Notes under the pieces: model-generated
Database searches by the model: none
Told to the model about the DNA's origin: nothing
Seen by the model: only the letters and a program-made list of their open reading frames with translations
Source: Phyllobacteriaceae bacterium UBA1940
GTDB lineage: Bacteria > Pseudomonadota > Alphaproteobacteria > Rhizobiales > Rhizobiaceae
Direction of reading: 5' to 3'
NCBI GenBank assembly: GCA_002336975.1
Contig: DDFA01000104.1
Span: forward strand, 1-33,254
Length of the DNA stretch: 33,254 bases
Shown: piece after piece, positions 1 to 7,651 of the stretch
How positions within the stretch are numbered: the stretch's first letter is position 1
How the letters are laid out: every line of letters starts with the position of its first letter
Made by a program: the position numbers and the translations under genes

Positions 1-165
1 CACCGACACCGCGCCGTCCGCCGCGCCGCTGGCGCCGGCCGCCGGCGCCGACGCGTCGAGCAGCCTGACCTTGAAGCCGCGCCGCGACAGAAAATAGGCG
101 CAGGCGGCGCCGACAATGCCGGCCCCCACCACAACTACTGTTTCTCCTGCCGAGATTGCCGCCAT
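1..165 (-). CDS. FAD-dependent oxidoreductase, N-terminal part (cut by window edge)
   Basis: Only the first 55 codons are in the window. After a short lead the protein has a hydrophobic beta strand followed by a GAGIVGAACA dinucleotide-binding motif (GxGxxG) at about residues 14-23. A helix (AYFLSRRGF) and a second strand ending in LLDAS follow, which is the Rossmann start of the D-amino-acid oxidase/glycine oxidase family of flavoenzymes. Substrate cannot be told from this part. It is transcribed divergently from the LysR gene, with about 120 bases between the two starts, so the LysR protein may control it. The start is the first ATG of the conserved frame; a GGAG stretch lies inside the coding region and is not its ribosome site. 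The family is clear, the function open. Confidence 0.8.
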   Translation of the reverse strand, partial: MAAISAGETVVVVGAGIVGAACAYFLSRRGFKVRLLDASAPAAGASGAADGAVSV

Positions 166-285
166 CGACTGCCCGCGCGATCCGTGCCAAAACCTGTCGG
201 GCAGTATTCAGCGGGCCGCATCGGGCTGTCGATGCAAGAAGCCGGGCTTGGCTGAACAGGAAATTTGTAGGGCGACCGAGACCCC

Positions 286-1227
286 GTGACCAAGACGCGT
301 GCATCGCTGGGTGGCGTCAGCCTGACCCTGATCCAGACATTTTACCAGGTCGGCAGCCACGGCTCGTTCTCCGGCGCGGCGCGCGAGCTCAACATCTCCT
401 ATCAGTCGGCAGCCAATCATGTCAGGCGGCTGGAACAGATCCTCAAGGCCAAGCTGATCGAGTCCGAACAGGGGGCGAAGCGCATCTCGCTCACCCCGCG
501 CGGCGTCGCGCTCTACAATCTGCTCCATCCCGAATTCGAGACCATGCTGGAGCGCTTGTCCAAGCTGCTGGAGAACCAGCGGTCGGCGCTGCGCATCGGC
601 ATGCCGCAGGCGGTTTTCTTCTATCTCTTTCCCGAGGTTCTGAAGATCCTGCGCCAGCGCCACCCGGATCTCGAAATCGCCGCCGCCGAGCGTGACACGG
701 TCCTGGCGGAGATGGTCAAGAACGGCAGCCTGGACGTCTGTATTTCGGAGCGTCATTTCGGCGATCCCGTGGTGCCGCAGAAACTGCTCGGCTCCTACCG
801 CCTGTCGCTGGTCTATCCGCGCGACTGGGGGCCGCCGCCGGCGCCCGAGGATGTGCCGGCCTGGAGCGCCGGGCGTCCGTTTGTCACCTATGAACCGGGC
901 CAGACCCTGCGCAACATGGCGCTCGATTTCCTTGGCCGCGACGGCGCCGCGGCGCAGCCGGCGATCTCGGCCTCCGGCAGCTCCAGCGTCAAACGCTGCG
1001 TCGAGGTCGGGCTGGGATTCGCCATTATCCCCTCCTGGTGCGTGCGCGATGACGACCGCTCGATCGTGTCCGTCAAGCTCACCAACCTGCCCGCCGTCGG
1101 CGTCTATTTCGGCAATGCCGAATTCCTGCAGAACCATCCGGCGGTGCGCGAACTGTTCGACGTCTGCCGTCAGGAACTCGTCGGCCGCGAGCTCGACGAG
1201 CCGCGCGCCAACCCGATTTCGGCTTGA
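286..1227 (+). CDS. LysR-family transcriptional regulator
   Basis: A 313-residue protein of normal LysR length. Residues about 10-68 form the winged helix-turn-helix, with the typical pattern GSFSGAARELNISYQSAANHVRRLE followed (after a break) by LTPRGVALYN. The rest is the periplasmic-binding-protein-like effector domain. The effector domain contains an SSSVKRCVEVGLGFAIIPSW stretch, the usual 'gain/loss of binding' segment near the C terminus. The start is GTG; no stronger in-frame start lies nearby. It is divergent from the flavoenzyme fragment on the left and reads toward the solute-binding protein gene at 1388, so either neighbour could be its target. The ligand is unknown. It is unusual in having ISYQSAANHVRR where many LysR proteins have SQPAVSRQIRRLE. 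Confidence 0.9.
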   Translation: MTKTRASLGGVSLTLIQTFYQVGSHGSFSGAARELNISYQSAANHVRRLEQILKAKLIESEQGAKRISLTPRGVALYNLLHPEFETMLERLSKLLENQRSALRIGMPQAVFFYLFPEVLKILRQRHPDLEIAAAERDTVLAEMVKNGSLDVCISERHFGDPVVPQKLLGSYRLSLVYPRDWGPPPAPEDVPAWSAGRPFVTYEPGQTLRNMALDFLGRDGAAAQPAISASGSSSVKRCVEVGLGFAIIPSWCVRDDDRSIVSVKLTNLPAVGVYFGNAEFLQNHPAVRELFDVCRQELVGRELDEPRANPISA

Positions 1228-1387
1228 TCCGACCCGTGTCGGTCGGCGTCAACTTACAAAAAACCTGATAAGTCGCCGCTATTGTCTAGCATTGTCGCCT
1301 GCCGCTCCGACGATAGGCTGCGCAAGGATTTTTCATGAAGTCGACCCGCGGCGTTGTGGCACGGGAACTTAGGAGGGGATTTTTCAG

Positions 1388-2215
1388 ATGAATCTGGTGA
1401 GGAAAATTCTGGTTGGCGCAGCGGTTGCGCTCGGCCTGGCAAGCGGAGCGGCGCAGGCGCAAAGCACCGTCGACGAGATCAAGGCGCGCGGCGTGTTGCG
1501 CGTCCCGGGCATCCTCAACGAGGTGCCCTATTTCAACAAGGATCCGCGCACCGGCGAGTGGAAGGGCTTTGTCATCGACATGGCCAACGACATCGCGCAG
1601 ACGCTCGACGTGAAGCTCGAAGTCGTCGAATCCAGCTGGTCGAACGCCATCCTCGACGTTCAGTCGGGCAAGGTCGACATGGCGTTTGCGGTGACGGCGA
1701 CGCCCAAGCGCGCGCTTTCCGTCTGGTTCTCGGAGCCGACCTATTTCAACTCCTTCGTGCTGGTTTCGGCCAAGCCCGAGCTTGAGGGCAAGACCTGGAG
1801 CGAGCTGAACGATCCGAAATACACTTTCTCGGTCGATCTCGGCTCCGCGCAGGACCTGATCGCCACTCAATATCTGCCCAAGGCCAACATGCTGCGGTTC
1901 AAGACCCGCGACGAGGCGATCGTCGCGGTCGTCACCGGCAAGGCCGACGGCCTGATCAACACCATGCTGAACGGTCTGGCGATGACCAAGAAGACGGCCG
2001 CCGTCGGCAAGGTGATGGTGCCGACGCCGGTGCTGTCGACGCCCTCGGTCGTCGCGGTCAACTACAAGTCCGACGAGGTGTGGAAAAGCTTCGTCTCCGG
2101 CTGGGCCGCCTACAACCGCCGCATCGGCAACAACCAGACCTGGATCGTCAAGAGCCTCGAGCCGCTCGGCATCACGCTGGACGACATGCCGGTCGGTTTC
2201 GGCTTCGGCGGCTGA
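1388..2215 (+). CDS. ABC transporter substrate-binding protein, family 3 (amino-acid type)
   Basis: A 275-residue secreted protein. The first 24 or so residues are a Sec signal peptide (positively charged start, hydrophobic core, cleavage expected after AQA). The mature part begins STVDEIKARGVLRV, the usual opening of family-3 solute-binding proteins. It then has GFVIDMANDIA and SGKVDMAFAVTATPKRA, which correspond to the conserved ligand-binding segments (G-x-D-x-D-x-A and D-x-x-x-x-x-x-T-P-x-R). A good ribosome site (AGGAGGGG) lies about ten bases before the ATG. No permease or ATPase gene is beside it, so the partners must be encoded elsewhere if the transporter is complete. The LysR gene upstream is a plausible regulator. 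Ligand specificity cannot be told from sequence alone; polar or acidic amino acids are typical of the family. Confidence 0.88.
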   Translation: MNLVRKILVGAAVALGLASGAAQAQSTVDEIKARGVLRVPGILNEVPYFNKDPRTGEWKGFVIDMANDIAQTLDVKLEVVESSWSNAILDVQSGKVDMAFAVTATPKRALSVWFSEPTYFNSFVLVSAKPELEGKTWSELNDPKYTFSVDLGSAQDLIATQYLPKANMLRFKTRDEAIVAVVTGKADGLINTMLNGLAMTKKTAAVGKVMVPTPVLSTPSVVAVNYKSDEVWKSFVSGWAAYNRRIGNNQTWIVKSLEPLGITLDDMPVGFGFGG

Positions 2216-2232
2216 TCTCGCAATTGCCGATC

Positions 2233-2262
2233 AAGGGCCGCTCTTCGGGGCGGCCCTTTTCG
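2233..2262 (+). terminator. Rho-independent terminator after the solute-binding protein
   Basis: A perfect 9-bp stem (AAGGGCCGC pairing with GCGGCCCTT) closes an 8-base loop containing TTCGG and runs into a T-rich stretch (CTTTTCGTTT). It lies 18 bases after the stop codon of the binding-protein gene. The opposing leftward gene ends 34 bases further on, so the hairpin may work for both directions. Confidence 0.85.
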
Positions 2263-2295
2263 TTTACCGTCCGCGGCGGGACGCGGCGGCCAGGA

Positions 2296-4185
2296 TCAGG
2301 CTCTTGGCATGCCCTTGGGGCGCATCAGCCGCTTTTGCGCCGCGATCCGGAACGGCGCATTGGCCGCACCATACCCCTGGTAGCCGCCACGGCGCTCGAC
2401 GATCTCGAAGATGAAACCGTGTTCGAGCGCCGGCGCGTAGAGCTGGAAGAATTCGCCCTGCTCGTCGCGGTCGTAGAGAATATTGCCGGCGCGAAGCCGG
2501 TCGGCGAGATCCGGCTCGAGCCCGAACCGCGCCTCGACATCGTCAAAATAGTTCGGCGAGATCGCCAGCGGCGCAAAACCGCTTTCCGCCAGCCTGGCGG
2601 CGGTGGCAAAAATGTCGTCGCAGGCCAGCGCCAGGTGCTGGATGCCCGAGCCAAAGGTCTCGGCGAGAAAATGCCCGGCAAGCGTACGGCGATTCTCCGC
2701 CCCGTTCAGCGTCAACCTGAAACGTTTGTCGAGACTCTCGATCGCCTGGCTGCGGACGATGCCGGCCGGATCGACGACATCGACCATCGGCGTCTTGGTC
2801 GCCTCAAACAGCGACACGCAGAACAGCAGCCAGGTCGACAGTTCCTCATGGCCCATCGTGAGGCCGACATGGTCGACGCACGTCAGCCCGGCGTCGCCGT
2901 CCGCCTGCGCCTCCACCGGACGGAAATCGACCTCCCAAAGCCTGCCCGGCCCCGACGCGTCGTCGACAAAATAGATCAGGCCGCCACCGACGCTGCGCAC
3001 AGCCGGGATTTTCAGTTCGCCGCTGGCGACCGCCTGGTCGAAGACCTCAGCGCCAAGCGCCCGCGCCCGCTCGATCGCCGCTGCCGCGTTCCCGACCCGC
3101 AGCGCCATCGCATAGGCGGACGTTCCGTGCACCACGAAGCTCGAATGCGCAAAGCCGTCACGGTCCGTGTTGACGACCAGGTTGACGCCGCCCTGCCGGT
3201 AGAGCGCGACGTCTTTCGAGACATGCCGCGCTGTTTGCCTGAAGCCCAGCGCCCCGAACAGTCTCGCCAGTTCCAGCGCCCCGGCCCGGTTGGTGGCGAA
3301 CTCGACGAACTCGACCGCTTTGACCGGAACCCGGTCGGGCATCGCTGGCGCGTCGATGTCGAGCGACGGCTCCTCGCGTTTCACCTGGTCGACCAGCCAC
3401 ACCAGCGAGCGGTGACCGTCGGCGGCGATCGCCTTGGCCGAGCCGCCGCGAAACTGGTCGTTGAAAATCTCGAGCGACAGATAACCGTCGTAGCCGGTGG
3501 CGGCGACCGCCTGCATGAAGGCGCGCACCGGCAGGTCGCCTTCGCCCGGCATGTTGCGGAAATGCCGGCTCCAGTAGAGCAGGTCCATATCGATCTTCGG
3601 CGCGTCCGCCAGTTGTACGATGAAAATCTTGTCCCTGGGGATCGAGCGGATCGACGACAGGTCGATCTTGCGCGCCAGCGTATGGAAGGAATCGAGGATG
3701 ACGCCAATGCTGGGGTGGTCGGCCCGGCGCACGATCTCCCAAGCGTCCCGATGGTCCCACACATGCCTGCCCCAGGCCAGCGCCTCGTAGCCAACCTTCA
3801 GGCCGCGCTTTTCGGCACGCTCGCCCAGTTCGCGAAAGTCGGCGGCCGCCCGGTCGACCCCGCCCAACGACACCGGCGACACCGACGAACAGACCAGCAT
3901 CAGGTCGGTTCCCAGTTCGGCCATCACGTCGAACTTGCGTTCGGCCCGGTCGAAGGCGCGGCCGCGCTGCGGCTCGGGCAGGCCCTCGAAATCCCGGAAC
4001 GGCTGGAACAGCGCGATCTCCAGTCCGGCGTCCCGGGCCATCCGTCCGACGTCGCGCGGCGACCCGTCAAACGCGAGAAAATCGTTCTCGAAGATTTCGA
4101 CCGCATCGAATCTGGCCGCCGAGATCGCCGCGAATTTCTCGGCAAGGTCGCCGGCGATCGAAACCGTTGCGATGGACGTCTTCAC
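2296..4185 (-). CDS. quiC: 3-dehydroshikimate dehydratase fused to an HPPD-like domain (QuiC type)
   Basis: Converts 3-dehydroshikimate to protocatechuate, the last step of the quinate/shikimate route. The 629-residue protein has two parts. Residues 1-270 are an AP-endonuclease-2-like TIM barrel with the metal ligands Glu134 (YEALAWG), Asp165 (ILDSFH), Gln191 (VQLAD) and Glu239 (LEIFND); this is the set I recall for Pseudomonas QuiC1. Residues 285-600 resemble 4-hydroxyphenylpyruvate dioxygenase and keep a possible iron triad, His439 (VDHVGLT), His517 (IQHLALA) and Glu594 (IFEIVER). I chose the GTG start because it gives the usual MKTSIATVS opening and has AGGAAGGAAG at the right distance; an upstream ATG would overlap the TetR gene. 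It follows the TetR gene by 19 bases, most likely in one operon. The role of the second domain is unclear. Confidence 0.9.
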   Translation of the reverse strand: MKTSIATVSIAGDLAEKFAAISAARFDAVEIFENDFLAFDGSPRDVGRMARDAGLEIALFQPFRDFEGLPEPQRGRAFDRAERKFDVMAELGTDLMLVCSSVSPVSLGGVDRAAADFRELGERAEKRGLKVGYEALAWGRHVWDHRDAWEIVRRADHPSIGVILDSFHTLARKIDLSSIRSIPRDKIFIVQLADAPKIDMDLLYWSRHFRNMPGEGDLPVRAFMQAVAATGYDGYLSLEIFNDQFRGGSAKAIAADGHRSLVWLVDQVKREEPSLDIDAPAMPDRVPVKAVEFVEFATNRAGALELARLFGALGFRQTARHVSKDVALYRQGGVNLVVNTDRDGFAHSSFVVHGTSAYAMALRVGNAAAAIERARALGAEVFDQAVASGELKIPAVRSVGGGLIYFVDDASGPGRLWEVDFRPVEAQADGDAGLTCVDHVGLTMGHEELSTWLLFCVSLFEATKTPMVDVVDPAGIVRSQAIESLDKRFRLTLNGAENRRTLAGHFLAETFGSGIQHLALACDDIFATAARLAESGFAPLAISPNYFDDVEARFGLEPDLADRLRAGNILYDRDEQGEFFQLYAPALEHGFIFEIVERRGGYQGYGAANAPFRIAAQKRLMRPKGMPRA

Positions 4186-4204
4186 CCGGGCTTCCTTCCT
4201 TTGC

Positions 4205-4897
4205 CTATCCGTCGCGCTCCACCAGTCGCTCGGACTTGACGACAAACCGCACCATTGTCTCGACGGTGTTCCGCTTCAGCCGGTCGAGCCTTTCTGGTCC
4301 GGCGAAATCGGCGCCGAAAATCTTCGAAAAGGTCGCCCGGTTGGAGACGTTGAAAAAGCACAGCGCGCTGATCTGCCAGTGCAGTTCGACCGGCTCCAGC
4401 CCGTTGCGGAAGACGCCCTGCTCGACGCCGCGGCGATAGATCCGCGAAATGTGGTCGATGGCCGTGACGTTGAGGTCGCGGATCGCCTCCGACTGCGCCA
4501 GATATTCCCCGTGATGGATGTTTTCGATCATCACCATGCGGATGAATTCTTCGTGCGACTGGTGGTGGTCGAAGGTGAATTCGACCAGTCGCGCCAGCGC
4601 CTCGATCGGCGGCAGTCCCTCGAAATCGAGTTTGCCCTCGCCCTCGCGCACCTGCCGGTAGGCGTTCTCCAGCGCGTGGCGATAAAGCCCCTCCTTGTCG
4701 CCGAAATAGTAGTAGATCATTCGCTTGGAGAACCGCGTCGCCGCCGCGATCTCGTCGATGCGCGCGCCCGAGAGACCGTTCAGCGCAAACTCCTTCGACG
4801 CGATTTCGAGGATGTTGCGGCGCGTCCCCTCGGGATCCTGGGCGCGCGTCGCGCCCGCATCGCCCTTGCGTTTCCGATCTGCCTTTTCCGCCGCCAT
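4205..4897 (-). CDS. TetR-family regulator of the quinate/shikimate genes
   Basis: A 230-residue TetR/AcrR repressor. After a basic lead, the helix-turn-helix domain covers about residues 22-70. It has TRRNILEIASKEFALNGLSG, then a segment rich in IDEIAAAT and the typical end FSKRMIYYYFGDKEGLYRHAL. The C-terminal half is a helical ligand and dimer domain. An in-frame ATG 24 bases upstream exists, but the start used here has GGAAGG six bases before it and fits the predicted promoter better. It is cotranscribed with quiC and divergent from the dehydrogenase gene, with a palindrome in the shared promoter region. That layout is typical of a local repressor sensing a pathway compound such as quinate, shikimate or protocatechuate. 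Which one is not visible. Confidence 0.9.
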   Translation of the reverse strand: MAAEKADRKRKGDAGATRAQDPEGTRRNILEIASKEFALNGLSGARIDEIAAATRFSKRMIYYYFGDKEGLYRHALENAYRQVREGEGKLDFEGLPPIEALARLVEFTFDHHQSHEEFIRMVMIENIHHGEYLAQSEAIRDLNVTAIDHISRIYRRGVEQGVFRNGLEPVELHWQISALCFFNVSNRATFSKIFGADFAGPERLDRLKRNTVETMVRFVVKSERLVERDG

Positions 4898-4937
4898 AGC
4901 AACCTTCCATTGACGCGCCATGCATCGGTCGTTGACT

Positions 4938-4966
4938 AAACTAACCAGTTAGTACATTGTTGGCAA
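4938..4966 (-). promoter_or_regulatory. Promoter of tetR-quiC with overlapping palindromic operator
   Basis: On the minus strand TTGCCA and TAGTTT are separated by 17 bases, an acceptable -35/-10 pair. The palindrome ACTAAC-CA-GTTAGT (4940-4953) lies across the spacer and the -10. This is where a TetR dimer would block its own promoter. A possible -35 (TTGGCA) for the rightward genes starts at 4960, just beside the palindrome, so one site could control both directions. The palindrome is seen directly; its use by the adjacent TetR protein is inferred. Confidence 0.6.
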
Positions 4967-5063
4967 TGAGCGCAGTCGCATTTATCCGGCGACGCCTCGC
5001 AATGACAAGGCGATCTGGTCAAAGGTCGCGGCCGGTTGGAGGAACGCCGGTCATGGAGGAGCC

Positions 5064-5960
5064 ATGGACGACGTCGTCGGCCATATCGAGGCAGTGCTGT
5101 CTGAACGGGACCTTGCCGCCGCCGGCTCGATGCTTGTCGGCCTTGTCGGCCGTGGCATCCAGCTGTCGCGCACGCCGGGCATGCATGAGCGCGAAGCGCG
5201 TCGGCTCGGTCTCCCCTATTCCTACGTGCTGCTGGATTTCGACCGCATGGGCCTGCCCGACGCCAAGATCGGCCCCGTCATCCTGGCCGCCGCCGAGCTC
5301 GGCTTTCGCGGTCTCAACATCACCCATCCGTTCAAGCAAATGGCCATCGCCGCGATGGACGAACTGTCGCCGCAGGCCGCCGCCATCGGCGCGATCAACA
5401 CGGCCGTGTTCGACAATGGCCGCCGCAGCGGCCACAACACCGACATCTGGGGTTATGCCGAGAGCTTTCGCGAGGCGATGGCCGGCGCGCCGACGGGCCG
5501 TGTCGCGCTGTTTGGCGCTGGCGGCGCCGGAGCCGCCGTGGCCTATGCGTTGATGGAGCTTGGCGTCTCCGAGCTGGCCGTCGTCGACAGCGACCACCCC
5601 CGCGCCGCCGCGCTGGCCAATCGCATGCGTCAGTCGTTCGGCGACCGGGTTAGGACCGCCGATGACCCGTCGGCGGCGGTCCGCGAGGCGGACGGCATTG
5701 TCAACACGACGCCGGTCGGCATGGCGAAATACCCTGGCGCGCCCTTCGACACCGCCCTCTTGACGCCCCGCAAATGGGTCTCCGACATCATCTATTTTCC
5801 CGCCGAAACCGAACTCTTGCGCCAAGCGCGGGCGATCGGCTGCCGCACCTTGCCGGGCATCGGCATGGCGATCTGCCAGGCTGTCCGCGCCTTCGAACTG
5901 TTTTCCGGCCGCAAGGCCGACCGCACCGCGATGGCGCATCATTTCGAGGCGGCGGCATGA
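5064..5960 (+). CDS. qsuD: Quinate/shikimate dehydrogenase (AroE superfamily, likely NAD-dependent)
   Basis: Oxidises quinate to 3-dehydroquinate and shikimate to 3-dehydroshikimate. The 298-residue protein has the AroE substrate domain with LNITHPFKQ (catalytic Lys91) and HNTDIWG (catalytic Asp127). The NAD-binding domain follows, with GAGGAGAAVA at 151-160. The carboxylate-binding motif reads LSRTPGMHE, that is Ser-x-Thr rather than the Ser-x-Ser of biosynthetic AroE. From memory this matches the Corynebacterium quinate/shikimate dehydrogenase. The strand after the glycine motif ends VVDSD, with an acidic residue that favours NAD, where NADP enzymes have NRT. A GGAGGA ribosome site lies close to the ATG. 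It heads the rightward arm of the quinate module. Catabolic use is inferred from these residues and from the neighbours. Confidence 0.88.
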   Translation: MDDVVGHIEAVLSERDLAAAGSMLVGLVGRGIQLSRTPGMHEREARRLGLPYSYVLLDFDRMGLPDAKIGPVILAAAELGFRGLNITHPFKQMAIAAMDELSPQAAAIGAINTAVFDNGRRSGHNTDIWGYAESFREAMAGAPTGRVALFGAGGAGAAVAYALMELGVSELAVVDSDHPRAAALANRMRQSFGDRVRTADDPSAAVREADGIVNTTPVGMAKYPGAPFDTALLTPRKWVSDIIYFPAETELLRQARAIGCRTLPGIGMAICQAVRAFELFSGRKADRTAMAHHFEAAA

Positions 5961-6064
5961 GCGCGCCCGCCCGCCCAGAACTTTCCGAACCGCCGCCGCC
6001 AGCGACGAGGCGCGGCGAATGCATAACCAAGTCGACGCAGTCAAAAATCCAAGGAGGAACTAGC

Positions 6065-7051
6065 ATGGCATTCGACGTTACACGCCGCACCCTGATGGCC
6101 GCCGCCGGCGCGCTCGCGCTGGTCGCCGCTCTGCCCGCAATGGCGCAGGACAAGGCCAAGGTCCGTTTCTCGGCCGTCTTCGCCGAAACCGACATCCGCG
6201 CCGAAATGATGAAGATGTTCGCCGACGAACTGAAGGACGACATCGCCTTCGAAGGCTACTATGGCGGCAACCTGTTCAAGCAGGGCACCGAGCTCGTCGC
6301 GCTGCAGCGCGGCAACCTCGAAATGGGCAATATCGCGCCGCAGGACATTTCCAAGCAGGTGCCGGCGTTCTCGATCGTTACCGCCGGCTATCTGTTCCGC
6401 GACGCTGCGCACTTGAAGGCGTTCTTCGCCTCCGACGCCGGCGCTGAACTGAAGAAGCTCGCGGAGGACCAGCTCGGCATCAAGATTCTCGGGCCAACCT
6501 ATTTCGGCGTCCGTCAGGTCGGCCTCAGGGGCGACAAGGAGATCAAGACCCCCGCCGACCTGGCCGGCGTCAAGCTGCGCATGCCCGGCGGCGACGCCTG
6601 GCAGTTCCTCGGCTCGGCGCTCGGCGCCAACCCGACCCCGATGGCCTACGCGGAAGTCTATACCGGGCTCCAGACCGGCGCGATCGACGGCCAGGACAAC
6701 CCTTTGCCCAATGTCGAGAACATGAAGTTCTACGAGGTCATGAACCAGATCGTGCTGACTTCGCACCTCGTCGGCTTCGACATGCTGACCATTTCGAAAA
6801 CCGCATGGGACGCGCTCGGAGCCGACAGGCAGGCCAAGGTTCAGGCCGCCGCTGACAAGGCGATCGGGTTCTCGACCGAAAAGCACCTGACCCGCGAGAA
6901 GGAGCTCGCCGAGAGCTTCAAGAGCCGTGGGCTGAAGCTGTATGAACCCGATGTCGCGGCGTTCCGCACCCACGTCCAGGAACAGTATCTGAAGTCGGAC
7001 CTCGCCAAGGACTGGCCGACCGGCATGCTCGACAAGATCAACGCCCTGTAA
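6065..7051 (+). CDS. dctP: TRAP transporter solute-binding protein (DctP family)
   Basis: The periplasmic binding protein of a TRAP transporter, 328 residues. The N terminus has TRRTLM before a hydrophobic stretch ending in AMAQ, so export by Sec or possibly Tat is expected. The mature part has the family signature: YFGVRQVGLRGDKEIKTPAD, with the conserved arginine, then KLRMPGGDAWQF. AYAEVYTGLQTGAIDGQDNPLPN follows, with the QTGxIDGQ-N motif that lines the organic-acid site. The ATG has a perfect AAGGAGG; no start further upstream is plausible. The two membrane subunits follow directly. Given quinate dehydrogenase before it and 3-dehydroquinase after it, the likely cargo is quinate or shikimate; the carboxylate-binding arginine fits that but does not prove it. 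Confidence 0.92.
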   Translation: MAFDVTRRTLMAAAGALALVAALPAMAQDKAKVRFSAVFAETDIRAEMMKMFADELKDDIAFEGYYGGNLFKQGTELVALQRGNLEMGNIAPQDISKQVPAFSIVTAGYLFRDAAHLKAFFASDAGAELKKLAEDQLGIKILGPTYFGVRQVGLRGDKEIKTPADLAGVKLRMPGGDAWQFLGSALGANPTPMAYAEVYTGLQTGAIDGQDNPLPNVENMKFYEVMNQIVLTSHLVGFDMLTISKTAWDALGADRQAKVQAAADKAIGFSTEKHLTREKELAESFKSRGLKLYEPDVAAFRTHVQEQYLKSDLAKDWPTGMLDKINAL

Positions 7052-7063
7052 CATTTTTGCGTC

Positions 7064-7086
7064 GGGGGCCGGTCATTCCGGTCCCC
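7064..7086 (+). other. Intercistronic hairpin between dctP and dctQ
   Basis: A 9-bp stem (GGGGGCCGG with CCGGTCCCC, one G-T pair) closes a TCATT loop 12 bases after the dctP stop. It is not followed by a T run. Such hairpins after binding-protein genes commonly protect the upstream message, so that more binding protein than permease is made. That role is inferred. Confidence 0.55.
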
Positions 7087-7132
7087 TGCGCATGTTCCCA
7101 AAGGCCGTCGCGGCCGTTGAAGGAGGACGACG

Positions 7133-7651
7133 ATGGGCGGTAGCGGCAACGGCGTGTTCGGATGGCTTTACGCCCGCGCCGAAAACCTGCTGGCGGCGAT
7201 GCTGGCGACCATGTTCTTTGCCTTCCTGCTGCAGATCGCTTTCCGATACCTGCTCAATTTCCCGGTCGGCTGGACACAGGAACTGTCGGTCGTGATGTGG
7301 ATATGGATGGTGCTGTTCGGCGCCGCCTTCGTTGTCCGCGAGGAAGAAGAGATCCGCTTCGACCTGATCTATTCCGCCGCCGGCCCCCGCGCCCGGCGCG
7401 TCATGCTGCTTGCGTCCGCCGCGGCGCTGATCGCCCTCTACGGCATGTCGTTGCCTGCGGTGTGGAGCTACGTCTCCTTCATGAAGGTCGAAAGCACCGC
7501 CTATCTGAAGATCCGCTTCGACTGGCTCTATTCGATCTACGTCATCTTCGTCGTCGCGGTGCTTGTCCGCTATCTCTGGCTGTCCTGGAACGCGGTGTTC
7601 GGCAAGGCGCCCGAGGAAGTCGACCCAACCAAGGCCAGCTCCGGCGTATGA
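7133..7651 (+). CDS. dctQ: TRAP transporter small permease (DctQ family)
   Basis: A 172-residue inner-membrane protein with four hydrophobic segments, at roughly residues 18-40, 50-72, 88-108 and 130-152. The region GWTQELSVVMWIWMVLFGAAFVVREEEEIRFDLIY is diagnostic for DctQ (tryptophan-rich segment followed by an acidic stretch; shown here only as a description of residues 43-77). The start has AAGGAGG at optimal distance. It is linked by a 4-base ATGA overlap to the large permease gene, which implies coupled translation. It is needed with DctM for sodium-driven uptake of the ligand delivered by DctP. Confidence 0.9.
   Translation: MGGSGNGVFGWLYARAENLLAAMLATMFFAFLLQIAFRYLLNFPVGWTQELSVVMWIWMVLFGAAFVVREEEEIRFDLIYSAAGPRARRVMLLASAAALIALYGMSLPAVWSYVSFMKVESTAYLKIRFDWLYSIYVIFVVAVLVRYLWLSWNAVFGKAPEEVDPTKASSGV

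Noticed and set aside
2080..4239. A 719-codon open frame on the plus strand opposite quiC
   Set aside because: Its translation is arginine- and histidine-rich without any family motif. It is the mirror of the well-supported quiC gene and results from GC-rich codon use.
7064..7086. The dctP-dctQ hairpin as a terminator
   Set aside because: There is no T run after it and the permease genes follow at once with a perfect ribosome site.
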